A stretch of 64,000 nt of DNA from Achromobacter marplatensis (GTDB taxonomy: Bacteria > Pseudomonadota > Gammaproteobacteria > Burkholderiales > Burkholderiaceae_B), in the NCBI RefSeq assembly GCF_002209535.1, contig NZ_NJIG01000005.1:124001-188000 (forward strand), given 5' to 3'. This document shows, piece after piece, positions 1 through 8,676 of the stretch (position 1 is its first letter; every line of letters starts with the position of its first letter). The translations under genes were made by a program, and so were the position numbers. The notes below the pieces were generated by a model that was given only the letters and a program-made list of their open reading frames with translations, did not search any database and had not been told where the DNA came from.

Positions 1-1601
1 AGCATACGGGCCACCCAGTTCTGGTAGCCGTGGGTGGTGGCGTCGAACTTGCGGTTGAACCAGCCGAAGAAACCCTTCTTGTCCTCGTGATGTCCCTTGG
101 CCACCGGCTTGAGGATGGTGGCGCACAGCGCCGGGGTGAAGGTCAGCGCCAGCAGCGCGGAGAAGAAGATGGACACCGCCATCGCGATCGAGAACTGGCG
201 ATAGATCACGCCCACCGAGCCGCTCATGAAGGCCAGGGGCAGGAACACCGTCACCAGCACCAGCGTGATGCCGATGATGGCGCCGCTGATCTGCGGCATG
301 GCTTTCTTGGTGGCCTCTTTGGGTGGGAGGCCTTCCGTAGACATGATCCGCTCGACGTTCTCCACCACCACGATGGCATCGTCCACCAGGATCCCGATGG
401 CCAGCACCATCGCAAACATGGTCAGCACGTTGATCGAGAAGCCTAGCGCCAGCATCACCGCGAACGCCCCCAGCATGGCCACCGGCACCACCAGCGCCGG
501 GATCAGGGTATAGCGGACGTTCTGCAGGAACAGGTACATCACCAGGAACACCAGCACCATGGCTTCGACCAGGGTATGCAACACCTGCTCGATGGACACC
601 TTCACGTAGGGCGCGGTGTCGTAGGGGATGGAGTACGTGATGTTGCCGGGGAAGTACTTGGACAATTCCGCCATCTGGTCACGCACGCCCTGCGCGGTGG
701 CCAGCGCGTTTGCGTTCGGCGACAGCACGATGGCGAAAGCCGCCGTCGGCTTGCCGTTCAGGCGGGCGCCGAACTGGTAGTTGTCGGCGCCGACCTCGAT
801 GCGGGCGACGTCGCGCAGCATTACAGAGGAACCGTCGGTGTTAGCCCGCAGGACGATCTTGCCGAAGCCCTCGACCGTGCTCAGTTGGCCGTTGGCCGTG
901 ACCGTGGCGGTGATGCGCTGCGAATCCGGGTTGGGAGGCGCGCCGACGCTGCCGCCCGAGATCACCACGTTCTGGTTGGCGATCGCCTGGTTGACCTCCG
1001 ACATGCTCAGGTTGAAGCCCACCAACTTGGCGGGATCCACCCAGATGCGCATGGCGCGCGGCGCCGCGAACAGCTGGAACTGGCCCACGCCGGGCACGCG
1101 CGACACCGGGTTCTTGACGTTGCGAGTGATGTAGTCGGCCAGCGCGGTCTGGTCCAGCGACCCGTCGGTGGACGACACCGCCGCCACCATCAGGAAGCCG
1201 GTACTGGTCTGCTCATATTGCAGGCCCTGCTGCTGCACGGCGGTGGGCAACTGCGCAACCACGTTCGACACGCGGTTCTGCACGTCCACCTGCGCAAGGT
1301 CCGGGTTGGTCCCGGGCGCGAAGGTCGCGGTGATGGTCGAGGTGCCGTAGGAATCGCTGACCGACTCGTAGTAGATCAGGCCCTTGGCGCCGTTTAGCTG
1401 GTCTTCGATGATACTGGTGACCTGCTCGGCGACTTCGTTGGCCGAGGCGCCGGGGTAGGTCGCCGTGATCGTGATCGCGGGCGGCGCCACGTCCGGGTAC
1501 TGCGAGATCGGCATGTTCGGGATCGCCAGCACCCCGGCCAGCAGGATGAACAGGGCGACTACCCAGGCGAAAATCGGTCTATCAATAAAAAATTGCGGCA
1601 T
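1..1601 (-). CDS. RND multidrug efflux pump inner-membrane subunit (AcrB/MexB family), 3' part outside the window
   Basis: Proton-driven inner-membrane pump of a tripartite drug efflux system. About 533 N-terminal residues of a protein normally near 1050 are visible; the gene runs off the left edge. It opens with MPQFFIDRPIFAWV, the usual HAE1-RND start with TM1. The periplasmic porter region follows. TM4 carries the proton-relay pair Asp407-Asp408 in GILVDDAIVVVENVER, the same numbering as AcrB. It lies 62 nt downstream of the membrane-fusion gene on the same strand, so the two form one operon. The outer-membrane channel gene would lie beyond the window. Achromobacter has several such pumps (AxyAB, AxyXY and others) and I cannot tell which this is. 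Confidence 0.95.
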   Translation of the reverse strand, partial: MPQFFIDRPIFAWVVALFILLAGVLAIPNMPISQYPDVAPPAITITATYPGASANEVAEQVTSIIEDQLNGAKGLIYYESVSDSYGTSTITATFAPGTNPDLAQVDVQNRVSNVVAQLPTAVQQQGLQYEQTSTGFLMVAAVSSTDGSLDQTALADYITRNVKNPVSRVPGVGQFQLFAAPRAMRIWVDPAKLVGFNLSMSEVNQAIANQNVVISGGSVGAPPNPDSQRITATVTANGQLSTVEGFGKIVLRANTDGSSVMLRDVARIEVGADNYQFGARLNGKPTAAFAIVLSPNANALATAQGVRDQMAELSKYFPGNITYSIPYDTAPYVKVSIEQVLHTLVEAMVLVFLVMYLFLQNVRYTLIPALVVPVAMLGAFAVMLALGFSINVLTMFAMVLAIGILVDDAIVVVENVERIMSTEGLPPKEATKKAMPQISGAIIGITLVLVTVFLPLAFMSGSVGVIYRQFSIAMAVSIFFSALLALTFTPALCATILKPVAKGHHEDKKGFFGWFNRKFDATTHGYQNWVARM

Positions 1602-1663
1602 GTGGGCTGACTCTGAAAGCGATGCTCACCAAAGAGGAACGCGGCGTTTGCGCCGCGTGCCGC

Positions 1664-2929
1664 TCAAGATTTCTGGCCTGCGGCCTTGTCCTGCTGCGCA
1701 GGTTCTGCCGGTTTGGCGCCCGGTTGCGGGGCGGATTCCGCCGGCTTGGCGCCCGGTTGTGCGGGAGCCTGGCCGCCCGGCGCGGGCGTGCCATTCTTTT
1801 TCCACTCGCTGGCCTGCACCGGCGCACCCGGACGAACCTTCTGGAACCCTTCCACCACAACCACGTCGCCCGCCTTCAAGCCGCTGGTGACAAGCCAATT
1901 GCTCTTGATGGCGCCGCCGGTGGTGACCGGAATCTGCTCGATCTTGTTGTCCTTGACCAGCATCAGGCTCTGCAAGCCGTCCGCCGTGCGCTGCAGCGCC
2001 TGCTGCGGCACCATCAGGGCCTTGTCGTCCACGCCCTGTTCCAGGCGCACGCGCACGTACATGCCGGGCAGCAGGATGCCGTCGGGGTTGGGCACTTCGG
2101 CGCGCAGGTTCACCTGGCCCGTGGACGGGTCCACGGTAATGCCGGTGAACAGCAGCTTGCCGGGCTGGCCGTATTCTGAGCCGTCCTCGAGGACGATGGT
2201 CGCGCGCGCCGCGTCCTTGCCCAACTGCTGCAACTGGCCGCTGGCGAACGCACGGCGCAAGGAAGCCAACTCCGCGGTGGACTGAGTGAAGTCCACGTAG
2301 ATCGGGTCCAGTTGCTGCACCGTGGCCATTTGCGTGGCGGACGTGGCTTCGACCAGCGCGCCTTCGGTGACCAGCGGCTTGCCGATGCGGCCCGTGATGG
2401 GCGAGGTGACGTCGGTGTAGCCCAGGTTGATGGCCGCGTTGTCTTGCGTGGCCTTGGCGGCCGCCACGGCGGCGTCCGCCTGGCGGAACGACGCCACGGC
2501 GTTGTCGTATTCCTGCTTGCTGACGGCGTTGGCCTTGACCAGCGGCGCGTAGCGGTCCGCCAGCAGCTTGGCGCTGAACAGATTCGCCTGTGCCTGCTTC
2601 AACTGTGCCGTCGCCTGATCGTAGGCGGCCTTGTAGGGCGCCGGATCGATCTTGAACAGCAGCTGGTTTTCCTTGACGTCGCCGCCCTGCTCGAAGGTGA
2701 TCTTCTGGACGATGCCGGTCACCCGCGAACGGATCTGCGCATCGCGCACGGCATCCACGCGGCCCGGCAATTCGGAGACGATGGGCGCACGCTCGGGTTG
2801 CACGGTAATGACGCTGACCTGGGGCATGCCGGGGTTCATCTGGGGCTTTTCGCCGCATCCCGCCAATATCAGTGCGAGGACGCCACCGGAAAAAGCCAGA
2901 CCTGAAACACGTTTAGGCGAAAACCGCAT
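1664..2929 (-). CDS. RND efflux periplasmic adaptor (membrane fusion) lipoprotein, AcrA/MexA family
   Basis: Periplasmic adaptor that links the RND pump to its outer-membrane channel; 421 residues, first gene of the efflux operon. The N-terminus has a lipobox ending in Cys25 (LILAGC), so it is probably anchored to the inner membrane by lipid. The body has the lipoyl/barrel-sandwich half-motifs (SRVTGIVQKI near residue 70, GRIGKPLVTEGALV later) on either side of an Ala/Gln-rich alpha hairpin. The last 45 residues are a Pro/Ala/Lys-rich tail in which PGAKPAE occurs twice. A purine-rich GGGGG lies 5 nt before the ATG. Family assignment is secure; substrate range is unknown. Confidence 0.93.
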   Translation of the reverse strand: MRFSPKRVSGLAFSGGVLALILAGCGEKPQMNPGMPQVSVITVQPERAPIVSELPGRVDAVRDAQIRSRVTGIVQKITFEQGGDVKENQLLFKIDPAPYKAAYDQATAQLKQAQANLFSAKLLADRYAPLVKANAVSKQEYDNAVASFRQADAAVAAAKATQDNAAINLGYTDVTSPITGRIGKPLVTEGALVEATSATQMATVQQLDPIYVDFTQSTAELASLRRAFASGQLQQLGKDAARATIVLEDGSEYGQPGKLLFTGITVDPSTGQVNLRAEVPNPDGILLPGMYVRVRLEQGVDDKALMVPQQALQRTADGLQSLMLVKDNKIEQIPVTTGGAIKSNWLVTSGLKAGDVVVVEGFQKVRPGAPVQASEWKKNGTPAPGGQAPAQPGAKPAESAPQPGAKPAEPAQQDKAAGQKS

Positions 2930-3031
2930 TGAAACCCCCGCGTAGCGTAGTGAACCGCTTCAATTGACCGAGTCCGGCCGGCGCACCGCCTGCCGACCGC
3001 GGCAATGAGGCGCGATCAAGATAAGGCATGC

Positions 3032-3043
3032 GTCAAGCTTGAC
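3032..3043. promoter_or_regulatory. 12-bp perfect palindrome in the promoter region of the efflux operon
   Basis: GTCAAGCTTGAC is its own reverse complement. It lies about 100 nt upstream of the adaptor start codon, in the gap between the adaptor gene and the orphan winged-helix gene. A repressor site is a reasonable reading, but the regulator is unknown. Confidence 0.35.
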
Positions 3044-3138
3044 ACGTGAATAGCCCGATAATGTAACTCAGTTATTGGGGAAATTACGTACTTTCGGGCC
3101 TTGACTCGATACACAAAGGAGACAAATAAGTAACAGGC

Positions 3139-3480
3139 TCAGCCGGCCGAAATGCTCCGGAGATTGCCCAGGAACACATAGCCTACGCCGTGCACGGTAT
3201 GCAGCGGCAAGCGCGTACCGGTCTGCAGAACCTTGTGGCGCAGCCGGCAAATGGCCACGTTCAGGGTGCGCATGCTAGTGCGGCTGTGCAATGCCATCAG
3301 CTCATCGCGCAGCAGCTCGCGGCTGGGATTTCCAAGCAGGCAGAGAAAGCAGGCGCGCTCCATGCTGGTCAGGTCGATGCGGGCGCCGCTGGGCGCCATC
3401 AGCGTCCACCCCTGATAAAGCAGGCTCCACCAGCCGTCGATGCGGTCGGGGACAGGGGCAATGGGCTGACGGGCATTCAT
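3139..3480 (-). CDS. Orphan winged-helix DNA-binding protein (OmpR/PhoB effector-type domain only)
   Basis: 113 residues. The C-terminal 75 look like a Trans_reg_C winged helix: an SMERACFLCLLGNPS helix, LRDEL, the recognition-helix region SMRTLNVAICRLRHKV, and the wing hairpin ending in HTVHGVGYVFLG. There is no receiver domain, so it is not an ordinary response regulator. I chose the start at 3480 because GGAG sits 7 nt upstream; an upstream in-frame start at 3579 would add 33 low-complexity residues. It is on the same strand as, and upstream of, the efflux operon, separated by about 210 nt. A role in controlling that operon is possible but is only inferred from position. Confidence 0.7.
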   Translation of the reverse strand: MNARQPIAPVPDRIDGWWSLLYQGWTLMAPSGARIDLTSMERACFLCLLGNPSRELLRDELMALHSRTSMRTLNVAICRLRHKVLQTGTRLPLHTVHGVGYVFLGNLRSISAG

Positions 3481-3625
3481 GGCGTATCTCCACCAGGACC
3501 GCCGCGCCTGGCAGGGCCGCAGCGGAATCCGGGAACAAGGTTGCAGGTTGTCCCGAAAGCCTACCGGGGTCTCCGGCATCTGGCGGCGTATGGAGGCAAG
3601 TATCAGACCGGTCTTATTCCTGCCC

Positions 3626-4819
3626 CTAGCTGCGCTTGCCGTTGCGGTGGATATCGTGCGTCACGAAGCAGCTGTCTTCGGTGGGCCGGGCCAGGATGCC
3701 TGGCTTGGCCAGCGTCCGACGGATGTCGGACAAGCCGGATTCCCAATGTTCGCGCATGGCCTCGGTGCCGAACTCGTAGTCTTTAGAGAAGCGCTCAAGG
3801 TGCTTGGACTCGTAGATCAGGTTGATGATGTTGGTTGCCGGCGTGTGCGACAGCTTGCGGATTTCTGCCAGTTCGGGCGCGCTGCGCTCGCTCTCGGGCA
3901 GGCGCTCCAGCAGGCGCTGCAGGCCATGCCGCAACTTCAGCACGCGCCGCAACTGGTCGGTGACCAGGCGGGTCCGGCTGGAATACTGGATGTCCTTTTG
4001 CCGCTCGGCCACCTCTTCAAGCGTGGTCGGCAGGCCGCCGCGGGCGGGCCACAGGTCCACCTGGAAGGCCAGCGTGTCGCGCATGTTGTCGGTGGTCAGC
4101 ACCTGCGCCAGCGGGGTGTTGGACACGACGCCACCGTCCCAATAGTGTTCGCCGTCGATTTCCACCGACGGGAAGCCGGGCGGCAAGGCGCCCGAGGCCA
4201 TGATGTGCTCGGGGCCCAGCTTGTCTTTCAGGCTGTCGAAGTAGGCGAAATTGCCCGTACGCACGTTCACCACGCCAAAGCTGGACCGGACCGACCCGCT
4301 GTTGAGCAGGTCGAAATCCACGAATTCGCGCAACGTGGCGGCAAGCGGCGTCGTGTCGTAGAAGCTGGTGGAGGCAGCCCCGCGGCCGTGGGCCCAATAA
4401 GGCGGGGGGAAGCGCGGCTTGAAAAAGCCCGGCTGCCCCGAGAACAGGGCCTGGAACGCCGACAACTGGCCGTTCATGGCAGGCGATCCGAATCCGAAGG
4501 GAATGCCTTCGAACATGCCCGCCAGCGTGTCCCCCCACGGCACCGAGGCAAACCCCGCCGGACGGCAGATGCTTTCCCAGAATCCGCGCAGCCGGTCAAC
4601 GCGCTCATCCTCGCGGGAACCCGCAATGATGGCCGCGTTGATCGAGCCGATGGAGATGCCGGATATCCAGTTGGGCCGGATGCCCGCTTCGTGCAAGCCC
4701 TGGTACACCCCGGCCTGGTAGGACCCCAGCGCGCCCCCGCCTTGCAGCACGAGGGCGACGGTTTCGTAGGGAGGCGTATCGCCGGTGTCTGTGGACTGGG
4801 CCTTGCGGCGAGTGGTCAT
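3626..4819 (-). CDS. Patatin-like phospholipase with C-terminal DUF3734-type region
   Basis: Predicted Ser-Asp dyad lipid acyl hydrolase, 397 residues. The oxyanion motif GGGALGSYQAG is at residues 27-37, the nucleophile elbow G-I-S-I-G at 54-58 (Ser56), and the catalytic Asp228 lies in DGG (228-230). The second half matches the helical region usually annotated DUF3734, present in longer bacterial patatins. No signal peptide or membrane segment is evident, so it probably acts in the cytoplasm or at the inner face of the membrane. It lies 15 nt upstream in sequence order from the lipoprotein gene on the same strand and may be co-transcribed with it. Confidence 0.88.
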   Translation of the reverse strand: MTTRRKAQSTDTGDTPPYETVALVLQGGGALGSYQAGVYQGLHEAGIRPNWISGISIGSINAAIIAGSREDERVDRLRGFWESICRPAGFASVPWGDTLAGMFEGIPFGFGSPAMNGQLSAFQALFSGQPGFFKPRFPPPYWAHGRGAASTSFYDTTPLAATLREFVDFDLLNSGSVRSSFGVVNVRTGNFAYFDSLKDKLGPEHIMASGALPPGFPSVEIDGEHYWDGGVVSNTPLAQVLTTDNMRDTLAFQVDLWPARGGLPTTLEEVAERQKDIQYSSRTRLVTDQLRRVLKLRHGLQRLLERLPESERSAPELAEIRKLSHTPATNIINLIYESKHLERFSKDYEFGTEAMREHWESGLSDIRRTLAKPGILARPTEDSCFVTHDIHRNGKRS

Positions 4820-4833
4820 GCAGCTACCTCTGG

Positions 4834-5439
4834 CTAGCGTTTGCTTTTATCCGGCACTTGCGGCGCGGCGACTCCCGCGCGGAACGGATACTTGGCGAAG
4901 ATCTCGGCAACGGCCTTGTCCACGCTTTGCGGCGAGCCGGCGGTTTCGGGATTCTGGACTTCGCCTACGGCGACGCCTTCCCACACCAGCTGCTTGCGGC
5001 GCGTATCGACGAGGTCGATGTTGAGGGTGCCTTCAGTGTACTGGTAGACGTCGTCGCCCCAGCCGTAGCCGGGCCAGCCGCCGTAGAACCCTGAACGGTA
5101 GCCATAGTACGGCCCCATGGGCGGCGGCGCCGGTGTGACCTGCGTCTTTTGCTGGAGCTTGGCGCTGAAGTTGACGAGCAGGTCGGGGTTGGTCGCGCTA
5201 TAGGCATAGCCGCGCATTTCCATCTGGGCGCGGGTCGCGTCCTTGAGCCTTTCGGTCAAGAGGCTGCTGTAGCCCGCCTTGTCCGTGCCCAGCGGCGTCA
5301 TGTAGCCGAACGTGCGGTACTGCACGAAATCGGCCTGTTGATCGTAATCGCCTTTCACCGTCGGGCCCGATGCGCACGCGGCAAGCAGTGCCGTCATGGA
5401 ACCCGCCGCCACCCATTTCAACGCTTTGAACGCTTTCAT
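4834..5439 (-). CDS. DUF4136-family lipoprotein
   Basis: 201-residue predicted lipoprotein of unknown function. The signal peptide ends in the lipobox LLAACAS, giving a lipidated Cys22. The mature part has the DUF4136 pattern: a YDQQADFVQYRTFGY strand, then a MRGY...NPDLLVNF segment, and near the end DTRRKQLVWEGVA. The middle holds a Gly/Tyr/Pro-rich stretch (MGPYYGYRSGFYGGWPGY). The start at 5439 was chosen over an upstream in-frame start at 5598 because it opens the signal peptide and has GGAG 8 nt before it. The gene is divergent from modE and is followed by the patatin gene. Confidence 0.85.
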   Translation of the reverse strand: MKAFKALKWVAAGSMTALLAACASGPTVKGDYDQQADFVQYRTFGYMTPLGTDKAGYSSLLTERLKDATRAQMEMRGYAYSATNPDLLVNFSAKLQQKTQVTPAPPPMGPYYGYRSGFYGGWPGYGWGDDVYQYTEGTLNIDLVDTRRKQLVWEGVAVGEVQNPETAGSPQSVDKAVAEIFAKYPFRAGVAAPQVPDKSKR

Positions 5440-5603
5440 GTCGTTATCTCCGAGAGCCCAGGGCGTAAACATAGTGCCGCGAACCCCGTAAAGTTTCAAC
5501 AGAATCTCATTCGCATCCTTAAATTCAACGCCCGCGATACCCCTGCCCCCTGCGACGCGTCCATTACACTCCGGGATGACTCCTGACCCGATACACACTT
5601 GAC

Positions 5604-6398
5604 ATGTTGGAACTAGACGGCTCGATCTGGTTTCGTTCCGGCGCCCAGACCTGGGGCGGAAAGAACCGCATAGACCTGCTGGCGCAGATTGACGCCACAG
5701 GCTCCATCACGGCTGCCGCGCGCGCCGTGGGCATGAGCTACAAGGGAGCCTGGGACGCCATCGACGCCATGAACAATCTGGCGGGCGAACCCCTCGTCGT
5801 GCGGGCGGCCGGCGGCAAAGGCGGCGGCGGTACGCAGTTGACCGATCGCGCACGGCGCCTGATCGCGACGTTCCGGGCGCTGGAGTCCGAACACCGGAAG
5901 TTCATGGACAGTCTGACGCGCGCTGGCCTGGATGCCAGTGGCGACATCGACCTGATGAGGCGTTTCATGCTGAAAACCAGTGCACGCAATAAACTCCTGG
6001 GCACCGTCATCGAAGTCCGAGCCGGCGCCGTCAACGACGAGATCCTGCTGCGCATCGCTGGCGGCCACACCATCGCGGCCACCATCACTCGCGAAAGCAC
6101 GACGGAACTGGGCCTGGCGCCCGGCAAGGAAGCGATCGCGCTGGTAAAGGCGTCCAACGTCATCGTCGGCGCGCCCGGCCCCGGCCTGCGGCTGTCGGCC
6201 CGCAACCAGTTGCAGGGCAAGATCAGCGCCGTGCGCCCGGGCGCGGTCAACAGCGAAATCCTGATCGGCATGGATGGCGGCACGACGCTCGTGGCCATCG
6301 TCACCAATGAAAGCGCCACCGACCTGGGGCTGGCCGTCGGCGCGCCGGCCGTGGCCATCTTCAAGGCCTCCAGCGTGATCCTGGGCGTGCTGGACTAG
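5604..6398 (+). CDS. modE: Molybdate-responsive transcriptional regulator ModE
   Basis: 264 residues with full ModE architecture. A LysR-like winged helix (residues about 15-110, with GSITAAARAVGMSYKGAWDAIDAMN) is followed by two tandem molybdate-binding TOBE/Mop domains, at about 126-190 (SARNKLLGTV) and 197-262 (SARNQLQGKI). Loaded with molybdate, ModE normally represses the molybdate importer and activates molybdo-enzyme genes. It converges on modC with only 10 nt between stop codons. The candidate operator upstream of modA (8593-8616) fits this role. Confidence 0.95.
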   Translation: MLELDGSIWFRSGAQTWGGKNRIDLLAQIDATGSITAAARAVGMSYKGAWDAIDAMNNLAGEPLVVRAAGGKGGGGTQLTDRARRLIATFRALESEHRKFMDSLTRAGLDASGDIDLMRRFMLKTSARNKLLGTVIEVRAGAVNDEILLRIAGGHTIAATITRESTTELGLAPGKEAIALVKASNVIVGAPGPGLRLSARNQLQGKISAVRPGAVNSEILIGMDGGTTLVAIVTNESATDLGLAVGAPAVAIFKASSVILGVLD

Positions 6399-6408
6399 GG
6401 CCTGGGGT

Positions 6409-7095
6409 TCAAACGCCCAGGTCTTCATCGCGGCGGCCCACCTTGCCGTCGCGCACTTCGAAGACTTCGTCGGCCAAGGCGTCGACGTCCGCCGGATCGT
6501 GGGTGATCAGCAGCATCGGCACGTCCAGTTGCTGCTGCAGAACGTTCAGTTCCTGGCGCATCTTGCCGCGCAACTGCGAATCCAACGCGGAAAACGGCTC
6601 GTCCAGCAGCAGGATGTCGGGCTGCAGCGTCAGCGCGCGGGCCAGGGCCACGCGCTGCTTTTGCCCGCCTGAGATTTCGTTCGGGTAGCTGCCTACGATG
6701 GAGCCCAGCTCGAACGCATCGACCCAGCGTCGCGCTTCTGGCCCGACTTCGCGCTTTGGCGGGTTGAGCCACCCGCGGCGCAAGCCGAACGCGATGTTCT
6801 GCGCCACCGTCAGATGCGGGAACAACGCATAGTCCTGAAACAGGTACGCCACGCGGCGGGATTGCGTAGGCAGGCAGATGCCCGCCTGCGCATCGAACAG
6901 CACCCGGCCGTTGATGTCGATGCGCCCAGCATCCGGCCGCAGCAGGCCCGCCACGGCGCGCAACGTCAAGCTCTTGCCCGCGCCGGACGGCCCGAACAAG
7001 GCGATGCGCTTGGACGACGACCTGAACGCCACGTCCAATTCGAAATGCCGGTCGCCCGAGACCATGCGCTTATTGACCTGGATGCTGACGCTCAT
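6409..7095 (-). CDS. modC: Molybdate ABC transporter ATPase ModC, short form without TOBE domain
   Basis: ATPase of the molybdate importer. Walker A GPSGAGKS is at residues 35-42, the signature is SGGQKQR, and Walker B is LLLDEPFSALD. The protein is 228 residues, whereas a classical ModC is about 350 with a C-terminal molybdate-binding TOBE domain. Here the ORF stops right after the ATPase core, and only 10 nt remain before the modE stop codon, so no relic of the domain is left. The start at 7095 overlaps the modB stop as ATGA, so translation is probably coupled. A longer upstream reading would lie inside modB. Confidence 0.93.
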   Translation of the reverse strand: MSVSIQVNKRMVSGDRHFELDVAFRSSSKRIALFGPSGAGKSLTLRAVAGLLRPDAGRIDINGRVLFDAQAGICLPTQSRRVAYLFQDYALFPHLTVAQNIAFGLRRGWLNPPKREVGPEARRWVDAFELGSIVGSYPNEISGGQKQRVALARALTLQPDILLLDEPFSALDSQLRGKMRQELNVLQQQLDVPMLLITHDPADVDALADEVFEVRDGKVGRRDEDLGV

Positions 7096-7778
7096 CGCCC
7101 GCCTCCGTTGCGTTGGCCGGCGCCGATGGGCACCAGCTTGCCCGCCACCAGCAGGACGACGACGCAAGTTACCGACGTGACCAGCACCAACAGGTTCGCG
7201 GTGCGATCGTCGCCGGCCTGCACGGCTTCATAGATGGCGACCGACAAGGTCTGGGTTCGGCCCGGCAGGTTGCCAGCGATCATCAGGGTTGCGCCGAATT
7301 CGCCCAACGCACGGGCGAATGCCAGCAGCACGCCTGCCGCGATGCCGCGGGCAGCCAAGGGCAAGGTCACGCGGAAGAAGACCCCGGCCTCGCCGACGCC
7401 CAGCACGCGCGCCGCGTTCTCCAGTTGGCTGTCCACGTTTTCGAAGGCGGCTCGCGCCGACTTGAACACCAGCGGAAAAGCCACCACGGACGCCGCGATC
7501 ACGGCGCCTTGCCAGGTGAACACCAATTCGATGCCCCACCCCGCCAGCGTTTCGCCGATGACGCCGCGCCGGCCCAGCAAGACCAGCAGGTAATAGCCCA
7601 GCACGGTCGGGGGCAGCACCAGCGGCAAGGTCAGGATGGCGTCCAGCAGGTCGCGGCCCGGCCAGCGCCAGCGCGACAGGCCGAACGCCGCGGCGGTGCC
7701 CGCCACCGTGGCCAACAGCGTTGCCCAGCCTGCCACTTTCAGCGAAAGCAGCAGGGGCACCCAAACCGGATCAGTCAT
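7092..7778 (-). CDS. modB: Molybdate ABC transporter permease ModB
   Basis: 228-residue inner-membrane permease with about five hydrophobic segments. The cytoplasmic EAA loop that contacts the ATPase is visible around EAGVFFRVTLPLAARGIAAGVLLAF, followed by the family-typical RALGEFGATLMIAGN. It is the middle gene of modABC, 23 nt after modA and overlapping modC by 4 nt. Confidence 0.94.
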   Translation of the reverse strand: MTDPVWVPLLLSLKVAGWATLLATVAGTAAAFGLSRWRWPGRDLLDAILTLPLVLPPTVLGYYLLVLLGRRGVIGETLAGWGIELVFTWQGAVIAASVVAFPLVFKSARAAFENVDSQLENAARVLGVGEAGVFFRVTLPLAARGIAAGVLLAFARALGEFGATLMIAGNLPGRTQTLSVAIYEAVQAGDDRTANLLVLVTSVTCVVVLLVAGKLVPIGAGQRNGGGR

Positions 7779-7801
7779 CAGTTCCTGCTATTGAACAAGG
7801 C

Positions 7802-8560
7802 TCAGGGCTTCTGGAAGCCGTAGCGCGACAGGATTTCCTGGCCGGCGGGCGACAGCACATAGGCCACGAAGCTTGCGGCTTCCTTGGCGGCGGCTTCACG
7901 CGTCGTCACGGCGATGGGATAGGTGACGGGCGTTTGCGACGGCACGCGCACGGCGACCTTGACCTTGTCCGGCATGATGGCGGCGTCGGTGGCGAACACG
8001 AAGCCGGCGTCCACTTCGCCGCGCGACACGTAGTCCAGGCTTTGGCGCACGTTCTGGGCCAGCACGCTCTTTGCCTGCACGGCGCTCCATAGTCCGGCGG
8101 CTTCCAGCGCGCCTTGCGTGTAGCGGCCGACCGGCACCGATGCCGGGTTGCCGTAGGCGATGCGCTTGACGTCGTCGCGCGTCAGGTCTTTCAGGGCCGT
8201 GATGTTGGCCTTGCTGTCCGTCGGTACGATCAGCACGATCTGGTTGGCGGCGAAGTCCACGCGGGACGCGGGCTTGACGGCCTTTTCCTCGACGGCCTTG
8301 TCCATCGCCTTCTGGTCAGCCGAGGCGAACACGTCAGCGGGCGCGCCCTTCACGATCTGCTGCAGCAGCACATCGGAAGCGCCGAAGTTCAGGACGACCT
8401 TGGTGCCGGGGTTCGCCTTCTCGTAGCCTTGCGCCACTTCCTTGAATGCGTTGGTCAGGCTGGCGGCGGCGGACACGACCAGGTCGCCGGCATGGGCGCT
8501 CGCGCCCCAGAAGGCGGACAACGCCAGGGACAGCGCCAGCAAGGGGCGTTTGCAAGACAT
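7802..8560 (-). CDS. modA: Molybdate-binding periplasmic protein ModA
   Basis: 252-residue solute-binding protein. A Sec signal peptide ending at about AHA24 is followed by the typical ModA opening LVVSAAASLTNAFKEVAQ, where the first Ser residues bind the oxyanion. Other family signatures are VLNFGASDVLLQQI, GAPADVFASADQKAMD and the late VTYPIAV segment. It is the first gene of modABC and lies 33 nt from the candidate ModE operator. GAGGAGA lies just upstream of the ATG. Confidence 0.95.
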   Translation of the reverse strand: MSCKRPLLALSLALSAFWGASAHAGDLVVSAAASLTNAFKEVAQGYEKANPGTKVVLNFGASDVLLQQIVKGAPADVFASADQKAMDKAVEEKAVKPASRVDFAANQIVLIVPTDSKANITALKDLTRDDVKRIAYGNPASVPVGRYTQGALEAAGLWSAVQAKSVLAQNVRQSLDYVSRGEVDAGFVFATDAAIMPDKVKVAVRVPSQTPVTYPIAVTTREAAAKEAASFVAYVLSPAGQEILSRYGFQKP

Positions 8561-8592
8561 GATCTTCTCCTCGGGGATCGCGATATTGGCAA

Positions 8593-8616
8593 CGAAATAT
8601 ATATAGGTATATAACG
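8593..8616. promoter_or_regulatory. Candidate ModE operator upstream of modA
   Basis: Inverted repeat with arms CGAAATATA and TATATAACG separated by six bases. This closely follows the known ModE pattern of CG-N-TATATA half-sites about 6 bp apart. It lies 33 nt upstream of the modA ATG, where bound ModE-molybdate would block transcription. modE itself is encoded at the other end of the locus. Confidence 0.8.
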
Positions 8617-8676
8617 CTAGTCAATTTGCGGCCAAAGCGCAAATTGAGCCAGATCAAACCTGTGGAAAAGCCGGGT

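Noticed and set aside
30..1890. Several long plus-strand open frames over the efflux genes
   Set aside because: They lie antisense to well-supported RND genes and encode His/Arg-rich sequence typical of shadow frames in high-GC DNA.
3038..3061. TTGACA followed by a -10-like sequence on the plus strand
   Set aside because: No plus-strand gene follows, and it overlaps the palindrome upstream of the leftward efflux operon.
6399..6408. Search for a lost TOBE domain of ModC downstream
   Set aside because: Only 10 nt lie between the modC and modE stop codons, so there is no frameshifted remnant to recover.
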